50,042 nucleotides of DNA from Bacteroidota bacterium (GCA_023427985.1 JAEYZM010000013.1:1-50042), one strand, 5' to 3'; positions 17,485-26,651 are shown, numbered from the stretch's first letter. Made by a program: numbers and translations. The notes: generated by a model from the sequence alone, not told the origin.

Positions 17485-18873
17485 ATGATATCATCATTAA
17501 AAAATATATTTAAATCAACGAACGAAGAGCCGATGTCAGTGAATCCGGGCGATTATAAAGATATTTCGAGAGAGCGTTCGGCAAGTTTATACGAGAAAGC
17601 TAAAAAATATTTTCCAGGGGGAGTGAATTCTCCAGTGCGTGCATTCAAATCGGTATACGGAACTCCATTGTTTATAAAGAAAGGCGATGGATGTAGAGTA
17701 TGGGATGCTGACGATAATGAGTTTATAGATTTTTGTTGTTCTTGGGGTCCATTGATTTTAGGTCATAACAATGCAAAGGTTAGAGAGAAAGTATTTGAAG
17801 TTGCCCAAAATGGAATGACTTTTGGAGCGCCCACAGAATTAGAAAACGAATTAGCAGAATTAATTTTATCGCACAATAAATACATTCAAAAAATTCGCTT
17901 TGTTAGTTCAGGAACAGAAGCTGTGATGAGCGCGATTCGATTAGCGCGTGGATACACAAAACGCGATAAGATATTAAAGTTTGAAGGATGTTATCATGGA
18001 CATGTTGATTCATTATTGGTTAAGGCAGGCTCTGGCCTGGTAACCTTCGGAGAGACAAGCTCAGCGGGCGTTCCAGAGGCTTATGCAAAAGAAACAATAG
18101 TAGTTCCATTGAACGATGTGGATGCGGTTAAGCAAGCCTTTGAGCAATTTAAAGATCAAATTGCATGTGTAATCATTGAGCCCATTCCTGCAAATAATGG
18201 ATTGTTATTACAAGAAAAATCTTTCTTAGAATTCTTAAGAGAAATTTGTACATCCAATAAAACTTTATTGTTGTTCGATGAAGTGATTTCTGGTTTCAGA
18301 GTAGGATTTGAAGGAGCCGCAGGGTATTATCAGATTCAGCCCGACATTATTACCTACGGAAAAATAATTGGAGGTGGACTACCAGTTGGGGCATATGGTG
18401 CATCGGAAGAAATCATGAATAATGTAGCACCATTAGGAAGTGTTTATCAAGCAGGAACTTTATCGGGCAATCCTGTTGCTATGGCTGCAGGTATTGCACA
18501 ATTAACTGAATTAAGCAAGTCGACATTCTACAAAGATTTAAATAAAAAAACCGAAGAGTTCGTCCAAGCCATACAACGATATGCCGATGCTAAAGGATTT
18601 AAATTTAAAATTTTTAGTGTTGGTTCAATATTTTGGATTGCATTTACAGATTTAGAACATGTGCGTAAAGCATCGGAAATAGATCCCGCATCTATGGAGA
18701 AATTTAAAGTATTTCATAGAGAATTATTAAATAGAGGAATATATCTTGGTCCATCGGGATACGAAGTTGGTTTCGTATCATCGGCACATACAAAAATTGA
18801 TTTAGAGAAAGCGAAACGTGCCATGTTTGAGGCTTTAGAAATTGTATTTGACAGAAAAAATAATGTTGCGTAA
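17485..18873 (+). CDS. hemL: Glutamate-1-semialdehyde 2,1-aminomutase
   Basis: 462 residues. A PLP enzyme of class III aminotransferases that turns glutamate-1-semialdehyde into 5-aminolevulinate, the step after HemA. The start of the known enzyme is SASLYEKAKKYFPGGVNSPVRAF; the about 30 residues before it (MISSLKNIFKSTNEE...) are an unusual extension, and the ATG coding for MSVNPGDYKD at 17533 is an alternative start. Other landmarks: VSSGTEAVMSAIRLARGYTKRDKI, FEGCYHGHVDSLL, LLFDEVISGFRVG and ITYGKIIGGGLPVGAYG with the PLP lysine. The sensor kinase gene starts inside its last codons. Confidence 0.95.
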   Translation: MISSLKNIFKSTNEEPMSVNPGDYKDISRERSASLYEKAKKYFPGGVNSPVRAFKSVYGTPLFIKKGDGCRVWDADDNEFIDFCCSWGPLILGHNNAKVREKVFEVAQNGMTFGAPTELENELAELILSHNKYIQKIRFVSSGTEAVMSAIRLARGYTKRDKILKFEGCYHGHVDSLLVKAGSGLVTFGETSSAGVPEAYAKETIVVPLNDVDAVKQAFEQFKDQIACVIIEPIPANNGLLLQEKSFLEFLREICTSNKTLLLFDEVISGFRVGFEGAAGYYQIQPDIITYGKIIGGGLPVGAYGASEEIMNNVAPLGSVYQAGTLSGNPVAMAAGIAQLTELSKSTFYKDLNKKTEEFVQAIQRYADAKGFKFKIFSVGSIFWIAFTDLEHVRKASEIDPASMEKFKVFHRELLNRGIYLGPSGYEVGFVSSAHTKIDLEKAKRAMFEALEIVFDRKNNVA

Positions 18874-19726
18874 ACCAATTACCGTATTTTATTTACTACT
18901 AATTTATGCCTTAGCTGAATTGGTATGGTGGGGCTATTTACTTGTAAAGTTAGAGCCCAATAGAATTGGTATGATTTTGGGTGAAGGTTCTGTCTTTCTT
19001 ATTGTATTAGTGGTAGGAGCATATTATGTTCAAAAATTAATTAAAAATGAACGAGCTTTTCACGCACAACAAAGAAATTTTTTACTCTCAGTTACACATG
19101 AGTTGAAATCGCCACTCGCATCTATTAAACTGTATCTGCAAACAATTTTGAAACGCGATTTAGAGAAAGAGAGAAGAGAACAATTTATAAAAAGTTCGAT
19201 TGACGATATTGAACGATTAGATGATTTGGTAGAGAATATGTTGCTGGCGAGTAAAATTGAAAATAGATCGTACTCCTTCCCCAAAGACATGTTTAATATT
19301 TCCGATTTAGTGCATAATATGTTGGACCGAATGGAGATTAATACACAAGGGAAGAGGATAATTGTGCGCGACGTGGAAGATTATATTGATTATTATGGCG
19401 ATCGATTTTCATTGGGATCGATGATTAATAACCTATTCGAAAATGCAGTAAAATATTCGGACGAGGATACAAAAATTACTGTACAATTAAAGAAAGAAGC
19501 GGAGCATATTATTTTCAGAGTAATAGATGAAGGACATGGTATTTTAGATATAGATCGCGATAAAATCTTCGACAAGTTTTACCGGGCAGGAGATGAGATG
19601 ACTAGAAAAGCAAAGGGGACCGGACTTGGCTTATTTATTGTGAAACAAGTACTAGACAATCATCAGGCGAGTATTCAGATTTATCAAAATGAACCGAAAG
19701 GCACTTGCTTTGAAATAAAACTTTAA
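18863..19726 (+). CDS. Membrane sensor histidine kinase
   Basis: 287 residues from the ATG at 18863, which overlaps hemL by 11 bases; a TTG at 18842 is less likely. Two membrane helices (about 7-29 and 40-58) enclose only about ten residues, so there is almost no periplasmic sensor domain. HisKA follows with FLLSVTHELKSPLASIK (phospho-His about 79), then the N box NLFENAVKYS, DEGHGI, DKFYRAG and GTGLGLFIVKQV. The minimal loop suggests it senses the membrane or works with a partner protein. The response regulator gene follows three bases after the stop. The overlap with hemL implies translational coupling to haem synthesis. Confidence 0.92.
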   Translation: MLRKPITVFYLLLIYALAELVWWGYLLVKLEPNRIGMILGEGSVFLIVLVVGAYYVQKLIKNERAFHAQQRNFLLSVTHELKSPLASIKLYLQTILKRDLEKERREQFIKSSIDDIERLDDLVENMLLASKIENRSYSFPKDMFNISDLVHNMLDRMEINTQGKRIIVRDVEDYIDYYGDRFSLGSMINNLFENAVKYSDEDTKITVQLKKEAEHIIFRVIDEGHGILDIDRDKIFDKFYRAGDEMTRKAKGTGLGLFIVKQVLDNHQASIQIYQNEPKGTCFEIKL

Positions 19727-19729
19727 CCT

Positions 19730-20425
19730 ATGGCAGCGTATAGAATTTTACTCGTTGAAGACGAAGAGCATTTATTAGAAGCACTTAAATTAAATCTTGA
19801 GCTGGAAGGGTATCATGTCACCACTGCTACAGATGGGAAAAAGGCGCTTAAGCTTTTTAAAGAAGAGCGGCTGAATTTGGTGATATTGGATGTTATGCTT
19901 CCTGAGATTGATGGATTTAAAGTCGCAGAAACCATTCGACTCGAAAATTCAGAAGTCCCTATTTTGTTTTTAACAGCAAAGAACACTTCAGAAGATCGAG
20001 TAGCAGGATTAAAGCGTGGTGCCGATGATTATTTGACGAAACCATTTAATTTAGAAGAGTTGATTTTACGCGTTGGCATTTTAGTGAAAAGAAGTCTGAA
20101 AACCGATGAACAAAAATCTTTAAATACCTATACGATTTCAGGTAAGACCATCAACTTTAATAATTATGAATTGATGGACGAGAAGGGTGAAAAAACTCCT
20201 TTGACTAAAAAGGAAACCATGTTGTTGAAATTATTAATTGAACGAAAAGGCGAAGCCGTATCGCGCGAAACAATTTTAGAAACAGTTTGGAATTATGATG
20301 TTTATCCATCCACCCGTACCATCGACAATTTTATTTTATCCTTTAGAAAATATTTCGAAAGCGATTCTAAGCATCCGAAACATTTTCATTCGATAAGAGG
20401 AGTGGGGTATAAGTTTACGGATTAG
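19730..20425 (+). CDS. OmpR/PhoB-family response regulator
   Basis: 231 residues. The receiver domain has the acidic pair ED at 10-11, phospho-acceptor Asp54 in VILDVMLPEIDG, and the switch LTAK plus DYLTKPF. The C-terminal winged helix (about 130-231) includes LTKKETMLLKLLIERKGEAVSRETIL and TRTIDNFILSFRKYFE with RGVGYKF, typical of OmpR/PhoB DNA-binding domains. It forms a pair with the kinase just upstream. Targets are unknown; the position inside the haem cluster makes haem or iron genes natural candidates. Confidence 0.95.
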   Translation: MAAYRILLVEDEEHLLEALKLNLELEGYHVTTATDGKKALKLFKEERLNLVILDVMLPEIDGFKVAETIRLENSEVPILFLTAKNTSEDRVAGLKRGADDYLTKPFNLEELILRVGILVKRSLKTDEQKSLNTYTISGKTINFNNYELMDEKGEKTPLTKKETMLLKLLIERKGEAVSRETILETVWNYDVYPSTRTIDNFILSFRKYFESDSKHPKHFHSIRGVGYKFTD

Positions 20426-20436
20426 GAAATAGAAAT

Positions 20437-20474
20437 CCCGATAGCTATCGGGAGAAAATAGAAAATAGAAAATA
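20437..20474. repeat. Palindrome CCCGATAGCTATCGGG plus GAAAATA repeats
   Basis: The perfect 16-base palindrome at 20437-20452 is identical to that at 2753-2768 and is followed by three GAAAATA units (20454-20474). It lies in the 133-base gap between the response regulator gene and hemE. Confidence 0.85.
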
Positions 20475-20506
20475 GTTGAGCAATTAGTTAATAAGTCGCG
20501 TTCTTC

Positions 20507-20533
20507 GTACTTAATACTTTGTACTTAATACTT
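20507..20533. repeat. Two-copy 14-base repeat GTACTTAATACTT
   Basis: GTACTTAATACTT occurs at 20507-20519 and 20521-20533, one base apart, just before hemE. It overlaps the region where the hemE promoter should lie; TACTTTG here is one base short of the TAnnTTTG box. Confidence 0.8.
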
Positions 20534-20558
20534 AAAGATAGCGCGCAATATATAAGAA

Positions 20559-21587
20559 ATGGACAATACAATTTTTTTAGATGCGGCATGGTCGAAGGGA
20601 ACGGAAAGGCCGCCGGTGTGGATGATGCGACAAGCAGGTCGTTTTATGAAGGAATACTGGGACATTAAGAACAAGTATTCGTTTTTGGAGATGTGTAAAA
20701 CTCCTGAAATTGCTGCCGATGTAACGATGTTACCAATTGATTTACTCGATGTAGATGCGGCGATTTTATTCTCTGATATTTTAGTTACTCCAGAGGCCAT
20801 GGGCGGACAACTAAGTTTTGAGGCCGGTGTTGGTCCTACTTTTGCGAATCCGGTTAAAACGAAGGCCGACATTGATGCACTATTGGTGGAAGGAACTGAG
20901 GAGCGTTTGACATATGTTGCAGATGCAATCAAAGTTATTCAACAACGATTGAATGGAAGAAAACCTTTAATTGGTTTTGCAGGCGCACCGTTTACGGTGA
21001 TGAGTTATTTGATTGAAGGTGGTTCATCGAAAGATTTCAAAAAGACAAAATTATTCATTCACAATCAGCCCGAACTCGCGCATCAATTATTAAAAAAGAT
21101 TGCCGATGTTACCATTGCATATATGAATATGCAAATTGAAGCTGGCGTGAATGCCTTGCAATTGTTCGACTCTTGGGCAACTGCATTGGCATGGAACGAT
21201 TACAAAGAATTTTCTCATGAGTACAATTCGTACATTATTCAGAATTTAAACAGAAAAAATATACCTATTATTTCATTTTGTAAAGGTAGTTCGGTTTTTG
21301 CACCTTTAATGGCAGAGGCTAAACCAGATGTAATTTCTATCGATTGGAATGTCGATTTATTAGACATGAAAAATCGTTTGCCTCTAAACATTGCAGTGCA
21401 AGGTAATTTGGATCCATTTGTTTTGTATGCCGATAAGCAAGTCATTAAAAAAAGAATTCATGATTTATTTGAACGCATGCGTGGTGTGAATGGATTTATT
21501 TTCAATTTAGGTCATGGCATCATGCCCGATATTCCATTCGATAATGTGAAGTATGCGATAGATGTGGTTAGGGAATTTAGATATTAA
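20559..21587 (+). CDS. hemE: Uroporphyrinogen decarboxylase
   Basis: 342 residues, standard length. It removes four carboxyl groups from uroporphyrinogen III to give coproporphyrinogen III. The N-terminal signature RPPVWMMRQAGRFMKEY is present, as are the catalytic-Asp region LFSDILVTPEAMG and later FAGAPFTVMSYLIEGGSSKDF and FNLGHGIMPDIP. It is the last gene of the haem cluster and is followed by a strong hairpin terminator shared with the converging gene. Confidence 0.97.
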   Translation: MDNTIFLDAAWSKGTERPPVWMMRQAGRFMKEYWDIKNKYSFLEMCKTPEIAADVTMLPIDLLDVDAAILFSDILVTPEAMGGQLSFEAGVGPTFANPVKTKADIDALLVEGTEERLTYVADAIKVIQQRLNGRKPLIGFAGAPFTVMSYLIEGGSSKDFKKTKLFIHNQPELAHQLLKKIADVTIAYMNMQIEAGVNALQLFDSWATALAWNDYKEFSHEYNSYIIQNLNRKNIPIISFCKGSSVFAPLMAEAKPDVISIDWNVDLLDMKNRLPLNIAVQGNLDPFVLYADKQVIKKRIHDLFERMRGVNGFIFNLGHGIMPDIPFDNVKYAIDVVREFRY

Positions 21588-21590
21588 AAA

Positions 21591-21616
21591 AAAGCCGAGT
21601 ATAACTCGGCTTTTTT
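21591..21616. terminator. Bidirectional terminator between hemE and the radical SAM gene
   Basis: AAAGCCGAGT (21591-21600), loop ATA, ACTCGGCTTT (21604-21613) and further T residues. The ten-pair stem is flanked by A on one side and T on the other, so it can stop transcription from both converging genes. Confidence 0.9.
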
Positions 21617-21626
21617 AATGAATTAT

Positions 21627-22562
21627 TTATACACTCAAGGAATGCATGCTTCCTTGCAGCACGCCACGCTTCACAATTTCTTTATCGATCATCGATTGTA
21701 CGACTGCTTTTTTCAAACCCCATTTTGGAGCGATCAACATATCTTGGTCTGAAAGTCCAAACAATCGTTGTATGATCACATCCTTCCTTAATCTTGGAAT
21801 AAACTCACAAAGAAAATCGGTATACTCTTCTAATGAAAATAATTTAAATGGTTCGCGTTTGTAATGTACTCCCATAATAGAGCCTTCTACAATATGTAAG
21901 TGATGCAGTTTGATGTACTTGATTTGTGGAAATTGATTCACTACATCGGCATACTTTAACATCATTTCTTTAGTCTCCCAAGGAAATCCGAAAATGGAAT
22001 GAACACAAACTTCTACAGGCGAATTTTCAAATAATTTTAAAGCTTGTTCCAAGTCTTCGTGAGTACAGCCCCTGTTGATTTGCGCGAGCGTATCGTTGTA
22101 AATAGATTCCATTCCCATCTCAATGTCTACATCGAAACGATCGGTATAACTCTCCAATAATTTTACTTTTTCTGCATCAATACAATCGGGACGAGTTCCA
22201 ACCGATAGGCCCACGATGTCTTCGGTATAATAGGAGAGTGCCTCGTCGTACATCATTTTTAGAAAATGAGTAGGTGCATAGGTATTGGTATTGGGTTGGA
22301 AATAAACAATGATTTTATCGGCCCGATAATTTTCTTTTGCTTGTCGGATGCCCTCCTCCATTTGTTCGCGAATGCTTGGCATTTTACGAGCAGTTTCGGG
22401 TGTGAAAGAATCTACATTGCAATAGGTACAACCACCGTAGCCTTTAGAACCATCGCGGTTCGGACAAGTAAAGCCACCGTCTACAATTACTTTGTAAATG
22501 CGCTTGCCTGCATATTTCTGTTTCAGGTGATTGCTGTAGGAATTATAGCCTCTAACGTCCAT
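21627..22562 (-). CDS. Radical SAM protein, TIGR01212/YhcC family
   Basis: 311 residues from the ATG at 22562. The family signature is an unusual cluster motif: CPNRDGSKGYGGCTYCN, which supplies three cysteines for the 4Fe-4S cluster (the CX12CX2C spacing of the Elp3-like group rather than CX3CX2C). Other family segments are FQPNTNTYAP, VGLSVGTRPDCID and DIEMGMES. The chemistry in this organism is unknown to me. A TATCTTTG box sits six bases before the ATG, which rules against the TTG start at 22571 that would lie inside the promoter. Confidence 0.88.
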   Translation of the reverse strand: MDVRGYNSYSNHLKQKYAGKRIYKVIVDGGFTCPNRDGSKGYGGCTYCNVDSFTPETARKMPSIREQMEEGIRQAKENYRADKIIVYFQPNTNTYAPTHFLKMMYDEALSYYTEDIVGLSVGTRPDCIDAEKVKLLESYTDRFDVDIEMGMESIYNDTLAQINRGCTHEDLEQALKLFENSPVEVCVHSIFGFPWETKEMMLKYADVVNQFPQIKYIKLHHLHIVEGSIMGVHYKREPFKLFSLEEYTDFLCEFIPRLRKDVIIQRLFGLSDQDMLIAPKWGLKKAVVQSMIDKEIVKRGVLQGSMHSLSV

Positions 22563-22568
22563 GGCCTG

Positions 22569-22576
22569 CAAAGATA
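22569..22576 (-). promoter_or_regulatory. -7 box of the radical SAM gene
   Basis: TATCTTTG on the minus strand, ending six bases before the ATG at 22562. It implies a nearly leaderless mRNA. No -33 TTG is seen at the standard distance. Confidence 0.6.
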
Positions 22577-22616
22577 CAATCTATCCTTAGCTATTGAAAA
22601 TTAGAGGAGCATTAAT

Positions 22617-23741
22617 TCAATAGGATTTCTTCTTTTTTAAGCTGAAATTGTTTCTGTAGGTAAAGAACAAACTGTTAGAGAATTCGAATTGGGTGTCTTT
22701 TAAATCGAAATAAGGCTCTAAGCGAGTAGTTATGCTGAAGTTTTTATACAGTTGATAATCTGAAATCAAACGAATAAATAATAGTTCTCTTTTCTGGCTG
22801 TAGAGTCCAACATTATTAATCTGATCCGATACCGATTGATAAATGGGTGCACCATGAATGCCTATGTAATCGTTACCGTTCCAATAAGTTGCCGATAAAG
22901 TAGTATGCCCGAACCGCCATCCTAAATTACCCAATACTCCAAATCCTAAATCAAATGGATACACTTTTGTGTTGGAATAGTCAATGAAATTAAGGAGTTC
23001 AGCGCTAGCGAAAACAAAATGATTTGGTTTTTTATTGTAATGCAGCTGGTATTCTGCACCAAACGATAAATTAATAAATGTGATGAGATTTCTATCTGGT
23101 GTGTCTATTTGTCCGCCTCTATGGTACGCAAATAAGTTCACTGGGACTTTAAGAACATGTGTTTTGTTGGCATTAGTAGAAATCTCATAATGAAAGCCTC
23201 CTGAAACTTCTTCTTGAGTAGGAGATACTTTATAAATCATGCGTTCCCAATTGATCCATGCATCGAAAAATATATTGGAATCTTTATAGATGAATTGATT
23301 CCCAAATTCTAATGGATCAGTAATGATTCGATCATAATTGTACATTGGTTCTGGAAGCCGATGCATCACGTTACCGTTCAATTTACCAGCTATAATTTGC
23401 CATTTACCAGGATGATAATTAATACTAAAGGTAGGCTTTTCAATAAATCGGCCCCCAACACCATAATCTTGTTGAACAAAATAACCGAGTTGCAGACTTA
23501 GATTTTTCTCAGCATTGAAAATTAATTCCGGATGAACAATGCTACCGAAATAGGTGAGTCCGTCGGCAAATCTATTGAAGTACTCATAATTACGCATGTA
23601 ATTATGATTGTAAAGATGTAGGCTAAGTAATGAACTGTCTTTGTATTCAAGAGTGTTTTCCAAATGCCTATTGTCCACTTGAGCATTAGCATGAAAATGA
23701 AGCGTTGAATAACAAAAAAGGAACAGCAAGATTTTTTTCAT
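22617..23741 (-). CDS. Outer-membrane beta-barrel-like protein, unknown function
   Basis: 374 residues. A signal peptide (MKKILLFLFCYSTLHFHANAQ) is followed by alternating hydrophobic and polar strands with many aromatic ends, for example LSLQLGYFVQQDYGVGG, PTFSINYHPGKWQIIAGKL and LSATYWNGNDYIG, and ends in strands such as FSNSLFFTYRNNF. This is what a barrel of the outer membrane looks like. I do not recognise the family. It is followed on the same strand side by the SRPBCC gene upstream (33 bases), so both may be co-transcribed. Confidence 0.6.
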   Translation of the reverse strand: MKKILLFLFCYSTLHFHANAQVDNRHLENTLEYKDSSLLSLHLYNHNYMRNYEYFNRFADGLTYFGSIVHPELIFNAEKNLSLQLGYFVQQDYGVGGRFIEKPTFSINYHPGKWQIIAGKLNGNVMHRLPEPMYNYDRIITDPLEFGNQFIYKDSNIFFDAWINWERMIYKVSPTQEEVSGGFHYEISTNANKTHVLKVPVNLFAYHRGGQIDTPDRNLITFINLSFGAEYQLHYNKKPNHFVFASAELLNFIDYSNTKVYPFDLGFGVLGNLGWRFGHTTLSATYWNGNDYIGIHGAPIYQSVSDQINNVGLYSQKRELLFIRLISDYQLYKNFSITTRLEPYFDLKDTQFEFSNSLFFTYRNNFSLKKKKSY

Positions 23742-23773
23742 CTTACTAAAATACTAAAATGATTCATTTAGTA

Positions 23774-24238
23774 TTAAAATTTCCCAAATAACTCTTCTAC
23801 TTTTCTAACTCTGTATTCAAAAATATTTTTCACTTCCGATGCTACAAGAATTGAGTTGGCGATGCGACCAATAAATCCATAAGGAATAGCATAATTTACA
23901 ATATCTGTCATTTCTATGCCACCATCAATTTCTTTGAAATGATGTTGATGATGCCAAAGTGCATAAGGGCCGAAGCGTTGTTCATCGACAAAATATTTAC
24001 CCTCTTCAACATGCGTAATTTCGGTACACCAATCGAGTTGAATCCCAAATACTGGACTTACTTTGTAGGTAATGAGCATACCAGGATACATCTTTTCAGC
24101 GTTATAATGAGAAGTCACAATGAAATTCATCTTTTCGGGAGTAATTTTCGATAAATTATTCGGCGATGAAAAAAAATCCCATGCGGTATGAATATCCATG
24201 GGTATGTTTTGTTTATATATTTGCGTATAAATTTTCAT
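23774..24238 (-). CDS. SRPBCC (START-like) ligand-binding protein
   Basis: 154 residues from the ATG at 24238; longer frames to 24280 add a poor N-terminus. The helix-grip sequence starts MKIYTQIYKQNIPMDIHTAWDFFSSPNNLSKITPEKMNF, typical of the COG4276/SRPBCC group, with FKEIDGGIEMTDIVNYAIPYGFIG near the middle and a final helix that closes the cavity. Members bind hydrophobic ligands; the ligand here is unknown. It is upstream of the beta-barrel gene on the same strand and divergent from the small outer-membrane protein gene. Confidence 0.8.
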   Translation of the reverse strand: MKIYTQIYKQNIPMDIHTAWDFFSSPNNLSKITPEKMNFIVTSHYNAEKMYPGMLITYKVSPVFGIQLDWCTEITHVEEGKYFVDEQRFGPYALWHHQHHFKEIDGGIEMTDIVNYAIPYGFIGRIANSILVASEVKNIFEYRVRKVEELFGKF

Positions 24239-24326
24239 GTGCTGATAACAAGCAGTAGTTTGCATTGTTTGAAGCCTCATAAGAAATTAGAGCAAAAATC
24301 GTTTAACAACAAAAAAACCATCTTTT

Positions 24327-24824
24327 ATGAAAATCAAACTATTTATTATCGGGATGTTCTTGAGCACAGGAATTATGGCTCAAGGAACGTTATCAAAAGG
24401 AAGTAATCAAATAAATGCTGGTATTGGATTCTCTGGATGGGGTTTACCAGTTTATGTTGGATTGGACCATGGAGTTGGGAAAAATATGACGGTGGGAGGA
24501 GAGCTATCCATTCGTTCCTACAGAGAGCGATACTTAAACGTGAATTATGGTCATACCATTTTTGGAATTTCAGGAAACTGGAATTATCATTTCAACGAAC
24601 TTTTTGAAATCGATGAGGAGTGGGATGTTTATGCAGGATTGAACGTAGGTATATACTTCTGGAATTCTCCTAGAAATTATTTGGGTACATACAATTCAGG
24701 TCCAGGCCTTGGTGCACAGGTTGGCGGACGCTATTTCTTCAGTCCAAGAACTGCTGTGAATTTAGAGCTTGGAGGTGGTAATGTGTTTAATAATGGCAAA
24801 GTAGGTATTACCCACAAATTTTAA
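24327..24824 (+). CDS. Small outer-membrane beta-barrel protein
   Basis: 165 residues with a signal peptide (MKIKLFIIGMFLSTGIMAQG). The remainder is glycine- and aromatic-rich strands: INAGIGFSGWGLPVYVGLDHG, MTVGGELSIRSY, TIFGISGNWNYHF, DVYAGLNVGIYFW, GLGAQVGGRYFF and TAVNLELGGGNVF. It ends in GITHKF, with the terminal Phe usual for barrel proteins. The pattern fits a porin-like or OmpW/OmpX-sized eight-stranded barrel. Function unknown. It stands alone, converging with the DUF458 gene, whose stop is two bases away. Confidence 0.75.
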   Translation: MKIKLFIIGMFLSTGIMAQGTLSKGSNQINAGIGFSGWGLPVYVGLDHGVGKNMTVGGELSIRSYRERYLNVNYGHTIFGISGNWNYHFNELFEIDEEWDVYAGLNVGIYFWNSPRNYLGTYNSGPGLGAQVGGRYFFSPRTAVNLELGGGNVFNNGKVGITHKF

Positions 24825-24826
24825 TT

Positions 24827-25300
24827 TCACTGCACCATTTTGTTAGCACAATATGAGCTGGCAAAGGCTTCTGGTTTTGCTTTAAATACAAATCCCATAC
24901 TTAAGATATAACCCATAGCTTCGTGTAATGCTTGGTTCGATTTAAAGTTGGGGTTTGTATTTATATCTGCATGAACTTCTAAATCTACATCGTACAAATC
25001 CAACAAATCACACAATGCATAGGCAGTTTCTATAGAGCGTTGCACTTCATTTAACATGCGTTCTTTGATGCTCATTTTTTTTGCTACACGCTCTTGATTA
25101 ATGTACATAAATCCACCTTTTTGTTCTCTTAAAAAAACAATTACAGTTGCAAAGTCAATGAGTTCGCCTTTAACTTGAGAGTCGGTGCCGATGCATACTT
25201 TCAATTTGTTGCCTGCTTCGTACTCGCGTTCAATAGTACGCTCTACTTCCGTAATGAGGTCCGTTGATAGGTGTTCTCCACTAAATTTTTTCCAGGTCAT
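24827..25300 (-). CDS. DUF458/YkuK-family RNase H-like protein
   Basis: 157 residues. Family landmarks are VCIGTDSQVKGELIDFATVIVFLR near the N-terminus and VDLEVHADINTNPNFKSNQALHEAMGYILSMGFVFKAKPEAFASSYCANKM at the C-terminus. The fold is predicted to be RNase H-like, with acidic residues (GTDSQ, HADIN) where catalytic metals would bind. Function is not established in the family as far as I know; a nuclease or tRNA-related role is only a guess. It is transcribed alone. Confidence 0.8.
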   Translation of the reverse strand: MTWKKFSGEHLSTDLITEVERTIEREYEAGNKLKVCIGTDSQVKGELIDFATVIVFLREQKGGFMYINQERVAKKMSIKERMLNEVQRSIETAYALCDLLDLYDVDLEVHADINTNPNFKSNQALHEAMGYILSMGFVFKAKPEAFASSYCANKMVQ

Positions 25301-25426
25301 ATGTCGATTTTTTTTAGTTTTTCGATACCATGACCAGATGCAAGATTTGCAAGAGGTCTATAAAATTAATACATAAACAATCAATTGAGAATCAGGTTTG
25401 TATTAAATATTTATTAACATTTAAAC

Positions 25427-25458
25427 AAAAAGCCCCGCAAGTACTCACTTGCAGGGCT
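25427..25458 (-). terminator. Terminator of the T9SS-sorted protein gene
   Basis: AGCCC-C-GCAAGT (25431-25442), loop ACTC, ACTTGC-A-GGGCT (25447-25458): an 11-pair stem with one mismatch. On the minus strand it is followed by TTTTTGTTT, a typical intrinsic terminator, 24 bases after the stop codon. Confidence 0.85.
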
Positions 25459-25481
25459 CAACATTACAAATAATTAAAAAT

Positions 25482-26534
25482 CTACTTTAAAACACTTAAT
25501 TTATTATAAAACACCTCTGTTTTTCCTTTTAATTCTAAAAGATAAACACCATTTGATATGCCTTCTAAGCTAAAATTGGCATCACTTTCAGATATAATTT
25601 TAGATTCGATTAATTTACCTTGTAAGTCTTTTACTTCTAAAACATAACTTTCATTTAGTGCAGGTAAATCAATTTTAATTAGGTTGATTGCAGGATTCGG
25701 ATATACCGCGAAGCTGTTTAATTTAGAAGCCCCAATACCAGATAAAGTAAAATTGAAAGGTTCCGACAAGGCATTACAGAAATTGGTATCAATAACCGAA
25801 ACGCTGTACACACCCGATTGTGTAGCTCTATAACTTTGTTGTACAGCGTTTGGAATGATGTTTCCATTGAAGAACCATTGGTAAGCCGTAGCATTGCTTG
25901 CCGATAATAAATTACCGTTTGCATTAATTGTAGGTATTTCTGGCTCATGTACAATTACTCCTACTTCAACTCCTAAATGTGCTACAAAGTCGGGGCAGAT
26001 TTTTGGAGAACCACTCATCGTATAAAATCCACTCTCTGATATCTTCAATTGAAAACCATTTTCGCCAGGTATAACTGCTCCACTATTGTACCATGTAATA
26101 TTTGTATCGTAAGGGAAAGGATTCATCGATAATATCAAGGTATCGCCTTTACATAAATGTGTAATTCCATTTTCATCGATTCTACCTTGATCGCCTTCAT
26201 GAATTACAAATGGAGATGAAAACACCCAACCATCGACCAAAACATTTTCGGATGTATCAACACAACCGTTTAAGCTAGTGACCACTTTAAAGTTGGATGC
26301 AGCATCCCAATATTGGTCAACAACATAATATCTATTGGTTGCACCTTGAATTAAGGAATCGTCTTTATACCATTGGTAACTGTCGTATACTTGTGTCCAT
26401 AAGGTATCCGTAGCATTTGGACATAAAATTAAATCTGCTGGGTAAACAGTTGGCACATAATTGCATTGTGCTTTAGCATCTTGACTGTAGCCAAATACAA
26501 AAATGGCAAGTACAGTAAATAAAAGTTTTTTCAT
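25482..26534 (-). CDS. Secreted Ig-like protein with type IX sorting domain
   Basis: 350 residues. A signal peptide (MKKLLFTVLAIFVFGYSQDAKAQ) precedes repeated Ig/PKD-like elements of the form YQWYKDDSLIQGATNRYYVV and YQWFFNGNIIPNAVQQSYRATQSGVYSVSV. The last about 80 residues are a type A T9SS C-terminal domain: FAVYPNPAINLIKIDLP, LEVKDLQGKLIES and GISNGVYLLELKGKTEVFYNKLSVLK. It is therefore exported by the type IX system and probably attached to the cell surface or released. No catalytic domain is seen; an adhesive role is a guess. A TAGATTTG box (26561-26568) lies 26 bases upstream of the ATG. Confidence 0.9.
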   Translation of the reverse strand: MKKLLFTVLAIFVFGYSQDAKAQCNYVPTVYPADLILCPNATDTLWTQVYDSYQWYKDDSLIQGATNRYYVVDQYWDAASNFKVVTSLNGCVDTSENVLVDGWVFSSPFVIHEGDQGRIDENGITHLCKGDTLILSMNPFPYDTNITWYNSGAVIPGENGFQLKISESGFYTMSGSPKICPDFVAHLGVEVGVIVHEPEIPTINANGNLLSASNATAYQWFFNGNIIPNAVQQSYRATQSGVYSVSVIDTNFCNALSEPFNFTLSGIGASKLNSFAVYPNPAINLIKIDLPALNESYVLEVKDLQGKLIESKIISESDANFSLEGISNGVYLLELKGKTEVFYNKLSVLK

Positions 26535-26560
26535 ATCAATTTCGTTTTTGTTTGTTTAAT

Positions 26561-26568
26561 CAAATCTA
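26561..26568 (-). promoter_or_regulatory. -7 box of the T9SS-sorted protein gene
   Basis: TAGATTTG on the minus strand, 26 bases before the ATG, a full TAnnTTTG match. No -33 TTG at the right distance. Confidence 0.5.
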
Positions 26569-26651
26569 CTACCTATTCCTACGAATACTAAATCGAAGAG
26601 GTAAACATTTCGGTATCAATTCTGAATTTTAGGTAAACAAAAGGTAAACAT

